DNA from: SIG510 sp045540975 | GTDB lineage: Bacteria; Bacillota; Clostridia; Oscillospirales; JAAYXM01 | Assembly (NCBI GenBank): GCA_045540975.1 | Contig: JAZQIE010000099.1 | Span: forward strand, 1-5,383 | Direction of reading: 5' to 3' | Length of the DNA: 5,383 nt | In this document: positions 5,297 through 5,383 of the stretch, one piece after another | Layout: the number at the start of each line of letters is the position of its first letter | Numbering within the stretch: the stretch's first letter is position 1 | The notes under the pieces: model-generated | Database searches by the model: none | Told to the model about the DNA's origin: nothing | The model's input: only the letters and a program-made list of their open reading frames with translations | Program-made: the position numbers and the translations under genes

Positions 5297-5383
5297 AGGG
5301 GGTGCTGGACGGAAGTCCGGCTGAGATCGAGCGTGTTCGCTCGGGACCCGTTGACCTGATCCGGATAATGCCGGCGTAGGAAT
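5297..5383 (+). ncRNA. TPP (thi-box) riboswitch, 3' end at window edge
   Basis: This is the thiamine pyrophosphate-sensing leader. The conserved order is present: GGGGTGC (5299-5305), CTGAGA (5321-5326), ACCC (5346-5349, pairing with the GGGG as P2), GACCTGAT (5353-5360), GGATAATGCC (5363-5372) and GGCGTAGGAA (5373-5382). GGAC-GGAA-GTCC (5307-5318) forms a hairpin with a GNRA loop. CGAGCG-TGTT-CGCTCG (5328-5343) forms a 6-bp variable stem. CCGG at 5361-5364 pairs with CCGG at 5371-5374. One A is missing compared with the common GAACCTGAT. The 3' side of P1 and the expression platform are off the window, so it is unclear whether control is by termination or by blocking translation. The controlled gene is presumably for thiamine synthesis or uptake and is not visible. 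Confidence 0.95.

Overview
The window looks like chromosomal DNA from an endospore-forming Firmicute, probably class Clostridia. The evidence is an intact sporulation sigma factor K, a LysM plus GH18 spore-cortex hydrolase of the YaaH/SleL type, strong GGAGG-type ribosome binding sites and a TPP riboswitch. Base composition is moderate (about half G+C by eye). No mobile element, CRISPR array, tRNA or rRNA gene was seen. Genes are tightly packed, with no gene-free stretch over 300 bases.

Left part (1-2820): the 3' part of a DUF554 membrane protein is joined by an ATGA overlap to a LysR-type regulator, so the two probably form one transcript. The regulator runs tail-to-tail into a minus-strand sleL-like gene, and the two coding regions overlap by 33 bp. 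The sleL-like gene has only a GTG, or less orthodox codons, as a possible start.

Middle (2821-4837): a 65-bp divergent gap separates sleL from a plus-strand glycerate kinase that starts at a GTG. A long imperfect hairpin follows it. The 3' arm of that hairpin contains the ribosome binding site of sigK, and a short T run comes just after. Then comes a full-length sigK with a hydrophobic pro-sequence and no interrupting element. A bidirectional terminator separates sigK from the next, convergent gene.

Right part (4837-5383): a small minus-strand lipoprotein lies divergent from a TPP riboswitch that runs off the window. Between them sits a perfect 14-bp inverted repeat. Its two arms carry the -35 boxes of two near-identical divergent promoters, each TTGACT-17-TATACT. 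The thiamine gene controlled by the riboswitch is outside the window.

Functionally, sleL (spore germination) and sigK (late mother-cell transcription) belong to the sporulation cycle. Glycerate kinase and the thiamine leader are metabolic. The DUF554 protein, the LysR target and the lipoprotein have no assignable function here. I see no evidence for a wholly new system. The most interesting signals are the sigK leader hairpin and the symmetric back-to-back promoters.
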